The position numbers were made by a program, and so were the translations under genes. Below are positions 43,346 through 52,765 of a DNA stretch of 64,000 bases, piece after piece; positions within the stretch are counted from its first letter, which is position 1; the number at the start of each line of letters is the position of its first letter. Below the pieces are notes generated by a model. That model searched no databases and was not told the origin of the DNA. It worked only from the letters and a program-made list of their open reading frames with translations. The DNA comes from JALEFZ01 sp964564415 (GTDB lineage: Bacteria; Bacteroidota; Bacteroidia; J057). The stretch is taken from positions 298,776 through 362,775 of the forward strand of contig CAZMAV010000003.1 of assembly GCA_964564415.1 (NCBI GenBank), written 5' to 3'.

Positions 43346-43386
43346 AAAAATCATCCTTGAAAACAGTAGCAAGGATAATTTTTTTA
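43346..43386 (+). terminator. Terminator after ABC exporter gene
   Basis: ATCCTTG (43353-43359) pairs with CAAGGAT (43370-43376), extended by AAAA/TTTT arms with one mismatch, and followed by a T-run. Confidence 0.7.
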
Positions 43387-43941
43387 GGGAAGAGGAAGGC
43401 TACTTTTCCAAAAATGTGGCTTTTTCGATATTTGGAAGTATCCTTAAAAAATATCCCCTTTTTTTGTGAATCTTGTAAAAAAGTATTTGTTTCTTTGCCA
43501 TCAGTCTCAAAGCAAGAAAAACAGCCCTAAACCCCAGAAATGTCTCAAAAAGTTAAAATAAGGCATGGGGAAGACAGAAGTTGAAGGGACATTATACTAG
43601 GGGAATCATGCCAATTTCCCCTGGCTGATTATCCTGGGTTGGTTTTTTGCCTGGTCGAAAATATAAGGATATACTTTTTTTTATTTTGTAAGGTTTTTGG
43701 GAAAAAATATCTGTGATACTTGAATGATTATTCCAACTTTGGATTGGAACGAAAGTTGAAGCATTCGGTATCCTGTTATTTTTCCGCTTATCGCATGGAC
43801 TACCGCTATCACTACTACGTTCTTGAATCTGGAGAAAAGCATTCTCCGACGAACCTGTGCTACCTGTACATCTCTCAAAAATCTTCAAGCACTGTGATAA
43901 AACTCATGTCCCAATTGGGATGAAAAGTCGAACTTTCTAGT
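43387..43941. other. Gene-free AT-rich gap
   Basis: The 555 bases between the exporter terminator and the debranching-enzyme gene hold short frames in all phases but none with a start, length or composition that looks real. The promoter of the debranching gene should lie here; I cannot place it with confidence. Confidence 0.5.
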
Positions 43942-45981
43942 ATGCGAATCAATCTAGGTCCATCAGTATTGCATCGTTTTGACCATGCTACCCAGCACGA
44001 ATGGCTGGAAACAAATGGTCTTGGCGGTTATTCCAGCTCTACCGTTCTGGGCACCCATACGCGTAGGTACCACGGCCTTTTGGTGGCTGCGCTCAAACCT
44101 CCTGTCGAACGGGTCGTCCTCCTTTCCAAATTAGATGAGTCGCTCTGGCTCGACGGTCAGAAATACGAACTCCATACCAATAAATATCAAGGAGCTGTGA
44201 ATCCTCACGGCTATATATTCCTGCAAAAATTTGAGCAGGAGCTCTTTCCCACTTTTTATTACCAGGTAAATGGAGTGAGTATCAAAAAGACCATAGCTGC
44301 TATTCATGGGCAGCATACGGTGGTGGTCCGCTATGAGGTCCTGGAGGCCAATACGGATTTTACCATGGAACTCTTGCCCCTTACGATGCCGAGGGATTAT
44401 CATTCTCTGGCAAAGGAAAATTATGAGCTGAATCCCGTAGTCTCGGTACATGACTCTACCCTCTACCTGGAGCCTATTCGATCCCTGGTTCCCTTTTACA
44501 TCTCGGCACCTGGGATGCACTTCGATTATGAGCCTACCTGGTATTACAACTTCGAATATGTAGAAGAACTTGGGCGGGGGATGGAAGCTACCGAAGACCT
44601 ATTTTCACCAGGCAAAATCTTTGTCGATCTCAAGGAGGGGGATTGCATAGATATTGTCGTGTCCACCCACAATATACCCTCCTCCAAAGGCGATGAATTG
44701 CTGAAGCTGGAAAGCCTCCGCCGCCTTGAACTTCTTTCTAAGGCGCCTGCTCCGCATCCCTTCGTGCAGCGCATGACCCTGGCTGGTGACCAGTTTATCG
44801 CCCAGCGGGAGGAAGACCTAAAAACCATTATTGCCGGATATCACTGGTTTACCGATTGGGGCAGAGATACCATGATTTCTCTGCCGGGGCTTTGTCTGGC
44901 GACCGGTCGCTATGAGGATGCCCAAAAAATTCTCAAAGCCTTCGCCAAAAGTACCAGCCAGGGGATGATTCCCAACCGCTTCCCCGACAATGGAGAGGAA
45001 CCTCTCTACAACACCATTGATGCGACCCTCTGGTTTTTTGTGGCCGTCTATAAATACGCCCTCGAAACCCGCGATTATAAATTTGTCCTGGAAGAAATTC
45101 TTCCTGTATTCGAAGACATCCTGGGCTGGCACAAGCGGGGCACCCGTTACAACATCCACATGGATAGGGATGGCTTGCTCATCGGAGGAGTCGAAGGCGA
45201 GATGCTAACCTGGATGGATGCCCGCGCCGGAGAATGGGTCGTAACTCCCCGCATAGGAAAGGCTGTCGAAATCAACGCCCTCTGGTACAATGCCTGGAGG
45301 ATTTATGAGTATTTCCTCAAGGTCAAAGGAGAAATAGAGGTAGCCCACACGGCTGGAGTCCTCGCACAAAAAATAAAGAAGTCTTTTCAGGATAATTTCT
45401 GGAATGAAGAGGAATCCTACCTCTACGACTACATTAACGGAGAAGAAAAATTTGCTGATTTTCGTCCCAACCAGCTCTTTGCCATCAGCTTACCCTTTAC
45501 CTTGATCCGCCATGAACAGGCACAAAAAGTCCTGGCTCAGATAGAGGAAAAGCTGTTTACCCCCGTAGGACTGAGAAGCCTCTGTAAAGCCAATGATTCC
45601 TACGAGGGTATTTACACCGGAGACCAGTTTAGCCGTGATGGGGCCTACCACCAGGGAACTGTCTGGAGCTGGCTCATGGGCCCCTATCTCGACGCCCTTA
45701 TTAAGGTAAGGTCTACCTGGGGAAGAGAGGAAGCGTTATCCATTTTGAATAATCTTTACGAGCATATTCAGGAATATGGAATCGGACACATATCTGAAAT
45801 TTTTGACGGCGATGAACCCTTTACCCCCCGAGGATGTGTGGCTCAGGCCTGGAGTGTGGCCGAAATTCTCCGCGTGGTTCATGAATACCAGCTTTATGAA
45901 CCTGAGATAAAAGAAATGGTGGATAAGGCCATAGAAACTCAAAAAGTCATGTCCTTCACCCTGACAGGACAAGGAATATAG
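43942..45981 (+). CDS. Glycogen debranching enzyme (amylo-alpha-1,6-glucosidase type)
   Basis: A 679-residue protein of the bacterial GDE family. The N-terminal GDE_N domain begins ATQHEWLETNGLGGYSSSTV with HTRRYHGLLVAAL; the C-terminal (alpha/alpha)6 catalytic domain (GH133) has FTDWGRDTMISLPGLCLATG, MIPNRFPDNGEEPLYNTIDA and TLWFFVAVYKY. It hydrolyses alpha-1,6 branch points of glycogen or oligosaccharides in the cytoplasm. Length fits the single-domain-pair bacterial enzyme rather than the large eukaryotic one. No glycogen synthase or phosphorylase is nearby. The stop is 7 bases from the convergent PLP-enzyme gene. Confidence 0.93.
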   Translation: MRINLGPSVLHRFDHATQHEWLETNGLGGYSSSTVLGTHTRRYHGLLVAALKPPVERVVLLSKLDESLWLDGQKYELHTNKYQGAVNPHGYIFLQKFEQELFPTFYYQVNGVSIKKTIAAIHGQHTVVVRYEVLEANTDFTMELLPLTMPRDYHSLAKENYELNPVVSVHDSTLYLEPIRSLVPFYISAPGMHFDYEPTWYYNFEYVEELGRGMEATEDLFSPGKIFVDLKEGDCIDIVVSTHNIPSSKGDELLKLESLRRLELLSKAPAPHPFVQRMTLAGDQFIAQREEDLKTIIAGYHWFTDWGRDTMISLPGLCLATGRYEDAQKILKAFAKSTSQGMIPNRFPDNGEEPLYNTIDATLWFFVAVYKYALETRDYKFVLEEILPVFEDILGWHKRGTRYNIHMDRDGLLIGGVEGEMLTWMDARAGEWVVTPRIGKAVEINALWYNAWRIYEYFLKVKGEIEVAHTAGVLAQKIKKSFQDNFWNEEESYLYDYINGEEKFADFRPNQLFAISLPFTLIRHEQAQKVLAQIEEKLFTPVGLRSLCKANDSYEGIYTGDQFSRDGAYHQGTVWSWLMGPYLDALIKVRSTWGREEALSILNNLYEHIQEYGIGHISEIFDGDEPFTPRGCVAQAWSVAEILRVVHEYQLYEPEIKEMVDKAIETQKVMSFTLTGQGI

Positions 45982-45987
45982 GGGGAG

Positions 45988-46983
45988 TCAGCCTGTGAGC
46001 TTTGCTTCAAATGAGTGACCAAAGCCCATCAGGCCCATGCCTCCGCCAGAATGAATCACCAAATGCCTTCCCGGCCAATCTTCGGTCTGGAAGGCATTTT
46101 TTATGGTAAAAAATAGTTTTCCCGAATAAATAGGATCGGTAATGATGCCCTCCTCACGGGCAAAGTCCCTGATAAATTCCAGGAGGCTCCGGCCTACACT
46201 TCCGAAGGAGCGTCCAATCGGAGGCCGGTGAAGCGAATAATTGCTCGGGAAGGGTAGATTTTGGCCTGCCAGGTTTTCCATCCAGGGATGAAAGCGCTTC
46301 AGTTGTGCTTCGAAGTATGAATCTTCACCTGCCATTTGGACGACCTGAACCCTGGATGCCGGGGTAAAAACTTGCAAGACTTCTATGAGAGCTCCTGCCA
46401 TTAGGGCCGTACCAGAATCTATCCAAATGTAATCGTAATCAGATGACTTTTCCAGGACTTCCAGGCCCAGGGTGGCCGCCCCTGAAAAAGAAGGGGCTAC
46501 ACTGCCTCCTTCTGAAATTAAATAGGCAGACTCCCCTCTGGCTTCCCTTTCAGCCATCTCTTCGATCCTTTCCCAATCCTTGGCCTCAACCCAACGGATA
46601 TGATTTTCATCTGCAAGGAGGTATAGCAGGAGTCGATTGCCCGAAAGTACGCGCTTATGCTCTTTTTTCAGGTAGAGGCGGCTTTCAGTTCTTTCTTCGC
46701 GCAGGAGCTGTAGGAGGCCGACGATGTGGTTGGATCGGCTCCCACCGATCAAAAATACCTTAGAATATCCATTTGCCTTGAGCCAGGGGAGGAGAGAGGC
46801 ATACTTTCTTTTTTTTGCCCCTGATATCCCAAATCCGGACTCGTCTTCGCGCAGCACCTGAACTTTTCTTTGAGGGGTGGAAAAGCTGTGAACTTTGTGT
46901 ATCCTGGAATGGTAAAGGAGATCGGGCCTACAGGTGCTGAAAACCCTGGCTCGAAAGTCGGCAAGTGTGAGCGGAAAATTCAT
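45988..46983 (-). CDS. PLP enzyme, ACC deaminase/D-cysteine desulfhydrase family
   Basis: A 331-residue fold-type II PLP protein. The lysine that would bind PLP is in SGAKKRKYASLL, followed by the GGSRSNHIVGLLQLLRE block (aligned with the GGxQSNH of the family) and VIHSGGGMGLMGF near the C terminus. These match the 1-aminocyclopropane-1-carboxylate deaminase / D-cysteine desulfhydrase group. Genomic members often act as D-cysteine desulfhydrases; which reaction applies cannot be told from sequence alone. SGAKKRKY in place of the usual GNKxRK is a slight divergence. Single gene. Confidence 0.87.
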   Translation of the reverse strand: MNFPLTLADFRARVFSTCRPDLLYHSRIHKVHSFSTPQRKVQVLREDESGFGISGAKKRKYASLLPWLKANGYSKVFLIGGSRSNHIVGLLQLLREERTESRLYLKKEHKRVLSGNRLLLYLLADENHIRWVEAKDWERIEEMAEREARGESAYLISEGGSVAPSFSGAATLGLEVLEKSSDYDYIWIDSGTALMAGALIEVLQVFTPASRVQVVQMAGEDSYFEAQLKRFHPWMENLAGQNLPFPSNYSLHRPPIGRSFGSVGRSLLEFIRDFAREEGIITDPIYSGKLFFTIKNAFQTEDWPGRHLVIHSGGGMGLMGFGHSFEAKLTG

Positions 46984-47049
46984 GGTCCAACAAGATAGAA
47001 AATCCTAGGGAATGCAGATTTACCTTCATGCACCTTAGCGAATAATTCC

Positions 47050-47057
47050 TATCTTTG
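47050..47057 (+). promoter_or_regulatory. -7 box upstream of glmM-like gene
   Basis: TATCTTTG fits TAnnTTTG and is 21 bases before the ATG at 47078. No clean TTTG is 19-21 bases upstream. The divergent PLP-enzyme gene begins 95 bases before the glmM-like gene, so both promoters lie in this short gap. Confidence 0.45.
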
Positions 47058-47077
47058 ACGCAAATCATACACAAAAA

Positions 47078-48463
47078 ATGACCCTAATTTCCTCAATTTC
47101 GGGTACCCGAGGCACCATAGGCGGAGGCGCAGGGGAAAACCTCACTCCCATTGACACAGTAAAATTCGCGGCGGCCTTCGGTTCCTGGCTGTCCTTCAAA
47201 TCTAGCAAACGCACGGTGATCATCGGGCGGGATGCCAGGCCCTCCGGAGAAATGTTTCAGCAGCTGGTCGCCGCTACCCTGGTAGGATTAGGATTTAGGG
47301 TAATAGACTTAGGAATTTCTACCACACCCACCGTAGAAATGGCTGTGCCTGCCTACGAAGCCGCCGGAGGGGTTATCCTTACCGCCTCCCACAATCCCGT
47401 CAGCTGGAATGCCCTCAAACTCCTCAATCACAGAGGCGAATTTGTAACCAAAAAAGACGGATTGGAAATACTGGAATGCCTCAACAATGGCCTCTACAAG
47501 TTTGCCGAAGTAGAAGAGCTGGGAAAAATAGAAGAGGTCGACGATTTTGCCGAACTGCATATTCAAAAAATTCTTGACCTCAAGTTGGTAGATAAATATG
47601 CCATCCAAAAAGCTGGACTCAAGGTAGTAGTGGATGGGATAAACAGCTCCGGAGGCATTTATGTCCCTCAATTGCTGGAGGCCCTGGGGGTAAAAGATAT
47701 TGTGAAGATCAACTGCGAACCCACCGGCTGGTTTTCTCACAATCCCGAGCCCCTCGCCGAAAACCTGACCGAGCTTTGCGAGCGGGTGAAGAATGAAGGT
47801 ACAGACCTGGGCATAGCCGTGGATCCCGATGTAGACCGACTTGTATTTGTCGACAATGAGGGCCGGATGTTTGGGGAAGAATACACCATTGTAGCCGTAG
47901 CTGATTATGTTCTCCAGCACAACAAAAGCGCGGTTGTGACCAACCTGTCTTCTTCCAGAGCCATGAGAGACATAGCCGAATCTCACGGATGTCGCTATTA
48001 TGCCTCAGCAGTAGGTGAGGTCAATGTAGTCGAGATCATGAAGCGCACCGATGCCCTAATCGGAGGGGAAGGCAATGGAGGAGTGATTTATCCTGAACTC
48101 CACTATGGGAGAGATGCCCTGGTAGGCATAGCCCTCTTTCTTTCTCATCTGGTGAAAAGCGGAATGACCGCTGCCCAACTCAGAAGGCAGTATCCCGACT
48201 ACTTCATGGCAAAGAAAAAGATCCAACTCCACACAGGCATAGATGTAGACGATCTCCTTGTCAAATTTAAAGAGCACTACAAAGATGAGGATGTCAACGA
48301 CGTAGATGGGGTAAAAGTCAACTTTGAAAACTCCTGGGTACACCTACGCAAGTCCAACACCGAGCCCATTATCCGCGTTTATACGGAAGCAACCTCGCAG
48401 GAGGAAGCCATCAAACTGGCGGATGCGACCATTGCCCTGGTTTCGACCTGGTTTGATTCCTAA
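47078..48463 (+). CDS. glmM: Phosphoglucosamine mutase-type phosphohexomutase
   Basis: A 461-residue alpha-D-phosphohexomutase. The phosphoserine loop is GGVILTASHNPVSWNALKLL (Ser near 107), the metal loop is DPDVDRLVFV (about 248-257), the sugar-binding loop is GGEGNGGVIYPELHYGRDAL, and the phosphate-binding loop is RKSNTEPIIRVY. The start SSISGTRGTIGG is typical of Bacteroidota GlmM, which makes glucosamine-1-phosphate for peptidoglycan and LPS. A phosphoglucomutase/phosphomannomutase role is not ruled out. It precedes the cysteine desulfurase gene by 56 bases. Confidence 0.9.
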   Translation: MTLISSISGTRGTIGGGAGENLTPIDTVKFAAAFGSWLSFKSSKRTVIIGRDARPSGEMFQQLVAATLVGLGFRVIDLGISTTPTVEMAVPAYEAAGGVILTASHNPVSWNALKLLNHRGEFVTKKDGLEILECLNNGLYKFAEVEELGKIEEVDDFAELHIQKILDLKLVDKYAIQKAGLKVVVDGINSSGGIYVPQLLEALGVKDIVKINCEPTGWFSHNPEPLAENLTELCERVKNEGTDLGIAVDPDVDRLVFVDNEGRMFGEEYTIVAVADYVLQHNKSAVVTNLSSSRAMRDIAESHGCRYYASAVGEVNVVEIMKRTDALIGGEGNGGVIYPELHYGRDALVGIALFLSHLVKSGMTAAQLRRQYPDYFMAKKKIQLHTGIDVDDLLVKFKEHYKDEDVNDVDGVKVNFENSWVHLRKSNTEPIIRVYTEATSQEEAIKLADATIALVSTWFDS

Positions 48464-48519
48464 TCAGGTATCGCAACTTTTATCTGCTTATTTCGTGCTA
48501 GCATAAAGGCCATTTTAAC

Positions 48520-49662
48520 ATGAGTATTTACCTAGACAATGCGGCCTCTACTCCTCTGGACCCGGAAGTCTTCGAGGCCATGAAGCCTTATTTTTTGGAA
48601 CAATACGGCAACCCTTCCTCCACCCATGGCCATGGAAGGGAACTCCGCCATGCCATGGAAGACGCCCGCCGTCGCATCGCTGCCTGCCTCAATGTGAGGC
48701 CCCTCACCCTATTCTTCACCAGCGGAGGGACGGAGTCGGACAACCTGGCTATTTTGGGTGCTGTCGATGGCCTGGGAATTAAACACATCATTTCTACTCC
48801 CATTGAGCATCATGCCGTAACCCATCCCATCGAAAAACTAGAAAAAGAAGGCCGGGTCACCGTGAGCTGGCTGGCGGTGAATGACAAAGGACACATCGAC
48901 CTCGACCAATTGCGGCAGGAACTGGAATCCCATCCCCGGAGCCTTGTCTCCCTCATGCACGGCAATAACGAGATTGGTACCCTCCACGACCTTCAGGCCA
49001 TCGGTCAACTCTGCCGGGAGTACGATGCTCCTTTTCACTCAGATACGGTACAGACCCTGGGAAAAATTCGCCTGGACTTGGACCAACTTCCCGTGGACTT
49101 TATCACAGCTTCCGCTCATAAATTTTATGGCCCCAAGGGAGTGGGTTTTCTCTACGTACGAAAGGGAATCGCCCTCCATCCTCAGTTTACAGGAGGAGGA
49201 CAGGAAAGAGACCTTCGTCCCGGGACCGAAAATATTCCTTCTATTATAGGTATGGCCAGGGCTTTGGAAATTTGCCATGAAAACATGGAGGAAAAGCTAG
49301 GGCGATTGCGAGAATTGGAACTGAGCTTTTGGGAGAAGCTTCAGGAAGATTTTCCCGGAATCCGAAGAAATGGAGAAAGCGACCCCGACAAATCGTTTCC
49401 CGGCCTGCTCAACGTTACCTTTCCGGGTGAGGGAGATCCCATGATTTTGTTTAACCTTGACCTTTCCGGAATTTCTACTTCCGGAGGTTCTGCCTGTAGC
49501 TCTGGTGCAATCATGGGCTCCCATGTCCTTCATCACATAGGGGTAAAAGCTGAAGAAATGCCTCGTTCGGTCCGTTTTTCCTTTGGGAGGTTCAACCAGG
49601 AAGAAGAATTGGAAGAGGTGAGAAAATCGCTAAACTCCCTTGATTTATTACAAATCTCCTGA
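48520..49662 (+). CDS. Cysteine desulfurase, NifS/IscS family
   Basis: A 380-residue PLP enzyme that removes sulfur from cysteine to make alanine and a protein persulfide for Fe-S clusters or thio-modification. Family marks: YLDNAASTPLDPEVFEAM at the start, FTSGGTESDNLAI, PLP lysine in SAHKFYGPKGVGFLYVRKG (about K199), and the persulfide Cys in SGGSACSSGAIMGSH (about Cys321). Length is standard for the class I group. No IscU or SUF genes are nearby, so tRNA thiolation is equally possible. It is probably co-transcribed with the glmM gene. Confidence 0.92.
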   Translation: MSIYLDNAASTPLDPEVFEAMKPYFLEQYGNPSSTHGHGRELRHAMEDARRRIAACLNVRPLTLFFTSGGTESDNLAILGAVDGLGIKHIISTPIEHHAVTHPIEKLEKEGRVTVSWLAVNDKGHIDLDQLRQELESHPRSLVSLMHGNNEIGTLHDLQAIGQLCREYDAPFHSDTVQTLGKIRLDLDQLPVDFITASAHKFYGPKGVGFLYVRKGIALHPQFTGGGQERDLRPGTENIPSIIGMARALEICHENMEEKLGRLRELELSFWEKLQEDFPGIRRNGESDPDKSFPGLLNVTFPGEGDPMILFNLDLSGISTSGGSACSSGAIMGSHVLHHIGVKAEEMPRSVRFSFGRFNQEEELEEVRKSLNSLDLLQIS

Positions 49663-49781
49663 TTGAGACTTCGTTTTTCACTATTATTTCTCTCCTTTCG
49701 TATTGAATATGGATATTAAAGGATGGTTTCCCATATATCCCATCCACAGCCATCATCTAACATACCTATTTAATAAGATAC

Positions 49782-50969
49782 ATGGATTCGCAGCATAATG
49801 TGGCTATATACCTCGACTTCGAAAATCTTGCCATCTCCGCCGACACCGTTTATCCCGAGCGGGACAAGCCCATGAGCATTGAGCCTATTGTAGATTATTC
49901 CACCACCAAGGGAGTCATTTGCACCCGGCGGGCTTATGCTAATTGGTCCAAAGATATTTTTTCTCAATACCAAAGCCGTCTGATGGAGCAGGGCTTTGAG
50001 CTGGTCCACCTCCCCGAGACCAATTTTCAAGGTAAAAACGGTTCTGACGTACGCCTCGCTGTAGACGTTATGGAGTACATGGAGCTATTCTCCAACATAG
50101 ACGTGGTCATCATCGGTTCTGGGGATACCGACTTCATTCCATTGATCCAGCGACTGAGGGCCAGGGGAAAGACGGTCATTGTAATTGGCTTTGAGCACAG
50201 CGTAGGTACCTTGGTCAAGCGAAACAGCACAGAATTCAAGGCTCTGGAAGAACTGATCGGGGCTCCCGGCGAAGAGTCCCTGGCTACGGATCTTTCTGAC
50301 GAGCCAGACATTTCCAACGGCAGAAGGCTTCTCCTTCGATACATCAATACGAAAAACATCGACGAGGATGGGATTTTGATGTCTCAGCTCAAGCAGCAAC
50401 TGTTGAGGTTGGACCCTACTTTTTCTGAAAAAGAACTGGGATTTTCATCCTTTAAGCAGTTTATCGTTTCTCTGACGGGTGATGTGGTGGAAAAAGTGGT
50501 AATGGAAGAAAATACCCTTCCAGTGGTCTACCTACAACAACCCGAGGAGACTGGCCAGCCTACCCAGATCAACGCTAAGGAAAATGCAGCTCAGTTTTTG
50601 TCAAAAAAGCTCCGCTATCAAAAGCGTGCCAACAAGCGCCTGGCTATGTCTCAGGCCCTCTATGAAAGCCTTCGCAAAGCCAAATCCATGTCCATGGGAC
50701 AGATGTTTGAAGAGATCCATGATGAGGTAAAGCCCAAAGTGGCCAAGACCGATATTAAAAAATACATCAATACCCTATTTACGGGAGGTGCTTTTTCTTC
50801 GACTCAGAAGCAAGCCAATGGTCCCTTACTTTCCCGACCTTTTAAGTTGGATGATACCATACAAAGCCCTGAGGGATTGGATCAGGTCTACATCCGGCGG
50901 ATCAGTGAGATCCTCCAAAGCCGCTACACTGACCTGGAGGCCGGAGAAATTCTGGAGCTACTTATTTGA
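49782..50969 (+). CDS. NYN-domain protein with OST-HTH/LOTUS modules
   Basis: A 395-residue protein. Residues 5-165 form a NYN (LabA/PIN-like) nuclease fold: IYLDFENLAISADT with acidic residues, DVVIIGSGDTDFIPLIQRLR and GKTVIVIGFEHS; the Asp/Glu residues fit the metal site of this nuclease group. Residues about 180-245 are an OST-HTH/LOTUS-like module (GILMSQLKQQLLRLDPTFSE, then LGFSSFKQFIVSL) and a second helical module follows at about 285-345. LOTUS domains bind RNA, so RNA processing or decay is the best guess. This architecture is known in bacteria but its targets are not. Single gene. Confidence 0.87.
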   Translation: MDSQHNVAIYLDFENLAISADTVYPERDKPMSIEPIVDYSTTKGVICTRRAYANWSKDIFSQYQSRLMEQGFELVHLPETNFQGKNGSDVRLAVDVMEYMELFSNIDVVIIGSGDTDFIPLIQRLRARGKTVIVIGFEHSVGTLVKRNSTEFKALEELIGAPGEESLATDLSDEPDISNGRRLLLRYINTKNIDEDGILMSQLKQQLLRLDPTFSEKELGFSSFKQFIVSLTGDVVEKVVMEENTLPVVYLQQPEETGQPTQINAKENAAQFLSKKLRYQKRANKRLAMSQALYESLRKAKSMSMGQMFEEIHDEVKPKVAKTDIKKYINTLFTGGAFSSTQKQANGPLLSRPFKLDDTIQSPEGLDQVYIRRISEILQSRYTDLEAGEILELLI

Positions 50970-51336
50970 GCCTTCTGACTGTTTTTGGTACTGAATATTT
51001 CATAACTAGTAAAATGATGTCTGCTTGGGAAGGAAGATGCCCATTTATGAAGACAGTTATTTTGTAGAAGGAATTACCCTTTATTCTAAAATTTTGACCT
51101 AATCCGCAGACAGGTTCCGGCTGTCTGTCATTCTAATCATTCAGACATAAAAAATGCCCGTTGAGGATTCTGGGCCTTCACAGCTTTCTTTAGGAATGTA
51201 TCTTTAGAGAATATTGCTGCTGTAAATCTTACATATCTCCTTTTGCATTCTAAAAGAGAAATTAGCCCAGGGCTCAGGCGTAAATGGTATGCTTGTTGCC
51301 TTGGTATCATGGTGAAGGTACATAAGCTCATTTTTT
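50970..51336. other. Intergenic region with short hairpin
   Basis: The 367 bases hold one perfect 7-bp stem (CAGACAG at 51107-51113, CTGTCTG at 51121-51127) without a T-run, 138 bases after the NYN gene. No convincing gene is visible on either strand. Confidence 0.4.
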
Positions 51337-52755
51337 ATGTTTCAAGACCTCGACAAACCCCTAGTCCCATCCACCCCTGAGTATAAGGAGCAGGAGAGGG
51401 ACACAATGAGCTTACCCGAAAAAGGCCCCGATTCTCCCATGGTCCTTACACCTCCCCCGATGAAGGCCGCTCCCTGGACCTGCAAGTCCTGCGGGCATGA
51501 CAATGGAGCCGAAGCCCGGGCCTGTGCCTCCTGTGGAGGTGCCCTCCCAAGCATCAACGAGTTTAAGGCACAGAGGATATTCCTGACCGTAGATCAGATG
51601 ATTCGCCTGAGTTGGGAAGTGGAAGGCGCGGAGAGCCTCACCCTTCTGCCAGGAGATGAATGGCTGCCAGAGAAAGGGACCTTTGAAATAAGCGCCGAGG
51701 TCGGGGATATTTATGTCTTGATCGCAGCCAATGCCTACGGGGAGAAGAGAATCATGACCCGGGCCCGGGCCCTTCCTCCCCAAATCAAAGCCTTCAAAGC
51801 AGTAGATACCCGCATCCAATTGGGATACCCCGTGATTTTTCAATGGCAGGTAGAGCATGCCCACGAACTTCACATCAGTGGAGTGGGCGAAGTCTCTGGA
51901 CAAAGTTATGCCGAAGCGGAACTGCGAAAGCCCGGTACCTATACCCTCACCGCCCGAAATGAATCCGGTGAGATCAGTCGAAGCATCGAACTGACCCTGC
52001 CCAAGCCGGAGATTCTGGATTTTTATGCGGGGAGCTATACGATACAATTGGACATTCCTATTACCCTGTACTGGGAGGCCCACAACTATGAAAAGCTCAT
52101 CCTCATGCCTTACGGCCTGGATGTGACGGATAAAACCAGCCACGATGTCTATCCTGACCGAAGCACGGATTATTACCTGGTGGCGGAAAATGCTTCGGGG
52201 AAGGTTCATCAGAAGGTGAACCTGGAGTTGCCCCCGCCCAGGATAACCTACTTTGGAGCAGAGGACGGAGTATCTACCGAGGGAAGTCCGGTAGAATTGA
52301 CCTGGATTGTGGAGAATGCCTACAGGGTAGCCATGAACCAAGGTGTCGGGGAGGTACCCATCAATGGTTCCATCAATGTAGCACCTGAAAAAGCTTATAC
52401 GGATTACGAGATCATCGCGGTAGGTCATTCGGGGGTAGAAAGGGCCCGCTTTCGGGTAACCCGCTTTCCCATCCCTCTGGAGGAGCAATTGCTGACCTTA
52501 GAGGCTCCCGAACCCTTCGAATTCGACTTTCCCGCCTTATTACCACCCAAAAAACAAATGATGGCTATGGCGCTGAGAAAAGATGAAAAGACCGAAGAAG
52601 AAAAGATCGCCGAACAGTCTGAATTTCAGATCTGGAGGGCGCAGCAAATGATGCTTACCGACGAGATGATGCGGATGGAAAAGGCCAGCATCAGAAAGGA
52701 AGTTCAAAAGATTATTTCTCGTTTCAAGAAAAAAAGAGGACAAAACAAAGGCTAA
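51337..52755 (+). CDS. RanBP2-type zinc-finger protein with Ig-like repeats
   Basis: A 472-residue protein. Near residues 46-69 is a RanBP2-type zinc ribbon (WTCKSCGHDNGAEARACASC, CxxC...CxxC with the conserved W and N). About 75-395 are four Ig-like beta-sandwich repeats of roughly 80 residues, each with an IxLxWxVE core such as RLSWEVEGAESLTL, FQWQVEHAHELHIS and LTWIVENAYRVAMN, and a closing I-x-A-x-N-x-x-G strand. The C-terminal 80 residues are charged helices. No signal peptide or membrane helix is visible. Ig repeats and a zinc ribbon suggest a binding scaffold. It is 10 bases before the DUF4407 gene, so the two probably act together. Confidence 0.8.
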   Translation: MFQDLDKPLVPSTPEYKEQERDTMSLPEKGPDSPMVLTPPPMKAAPWTCKSCGHDNGAEARACASCGGALPSINEFKAQRIFLTVDQMIRLSWEVEGAESLTLLPGDEWLPEKGTFEISAEVGDIYVLIAANAYGEKRIMTRARALPPQIKAFKAVDTRIQLGYPVIFQWQVEHAHELHISGVGEVSGQSYAEAELRKPGTYTLTARNESGEISRSIELTLPKPEILDFYAGSYTIQLDIPITLYWEAHNYEKLILMPYGLDVTDKTSHDVYPDRSTDYYLVAENASGKVHQKVNLELPPPRITYFGAEDGVSTEGSPVELTWIVENAYRVAMNQGVGEVPINGSINVAPEKAYTDYEIIAVGHSGVERARFRVTRFPIPLEEQLLTLEAPEPFEFDFPALLPPKKQMMAMALRKDEKTEEEKIAEQSEFQIWRAQQMMLTDEMMRMEKASIRKEVQKIISRFKKKRGQNKG

Positions 52756-52765
52756 GAAGATTCAC

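Noticed and set aside
43720..43923. 67-codon frame before the debranching gene
   Set aside because: TTG start, no recognisable features, composition not like neighbours; treated as non-coding.
51137..51331. 64-codon minus-strand frame
   Set aside because: Lies in a regulatory gap, no family or coding bias.
51412..52488. 358-codon minus-strand frame
   Set aside because: Antisense shadow of the zinc-ribbon/Ig gene.
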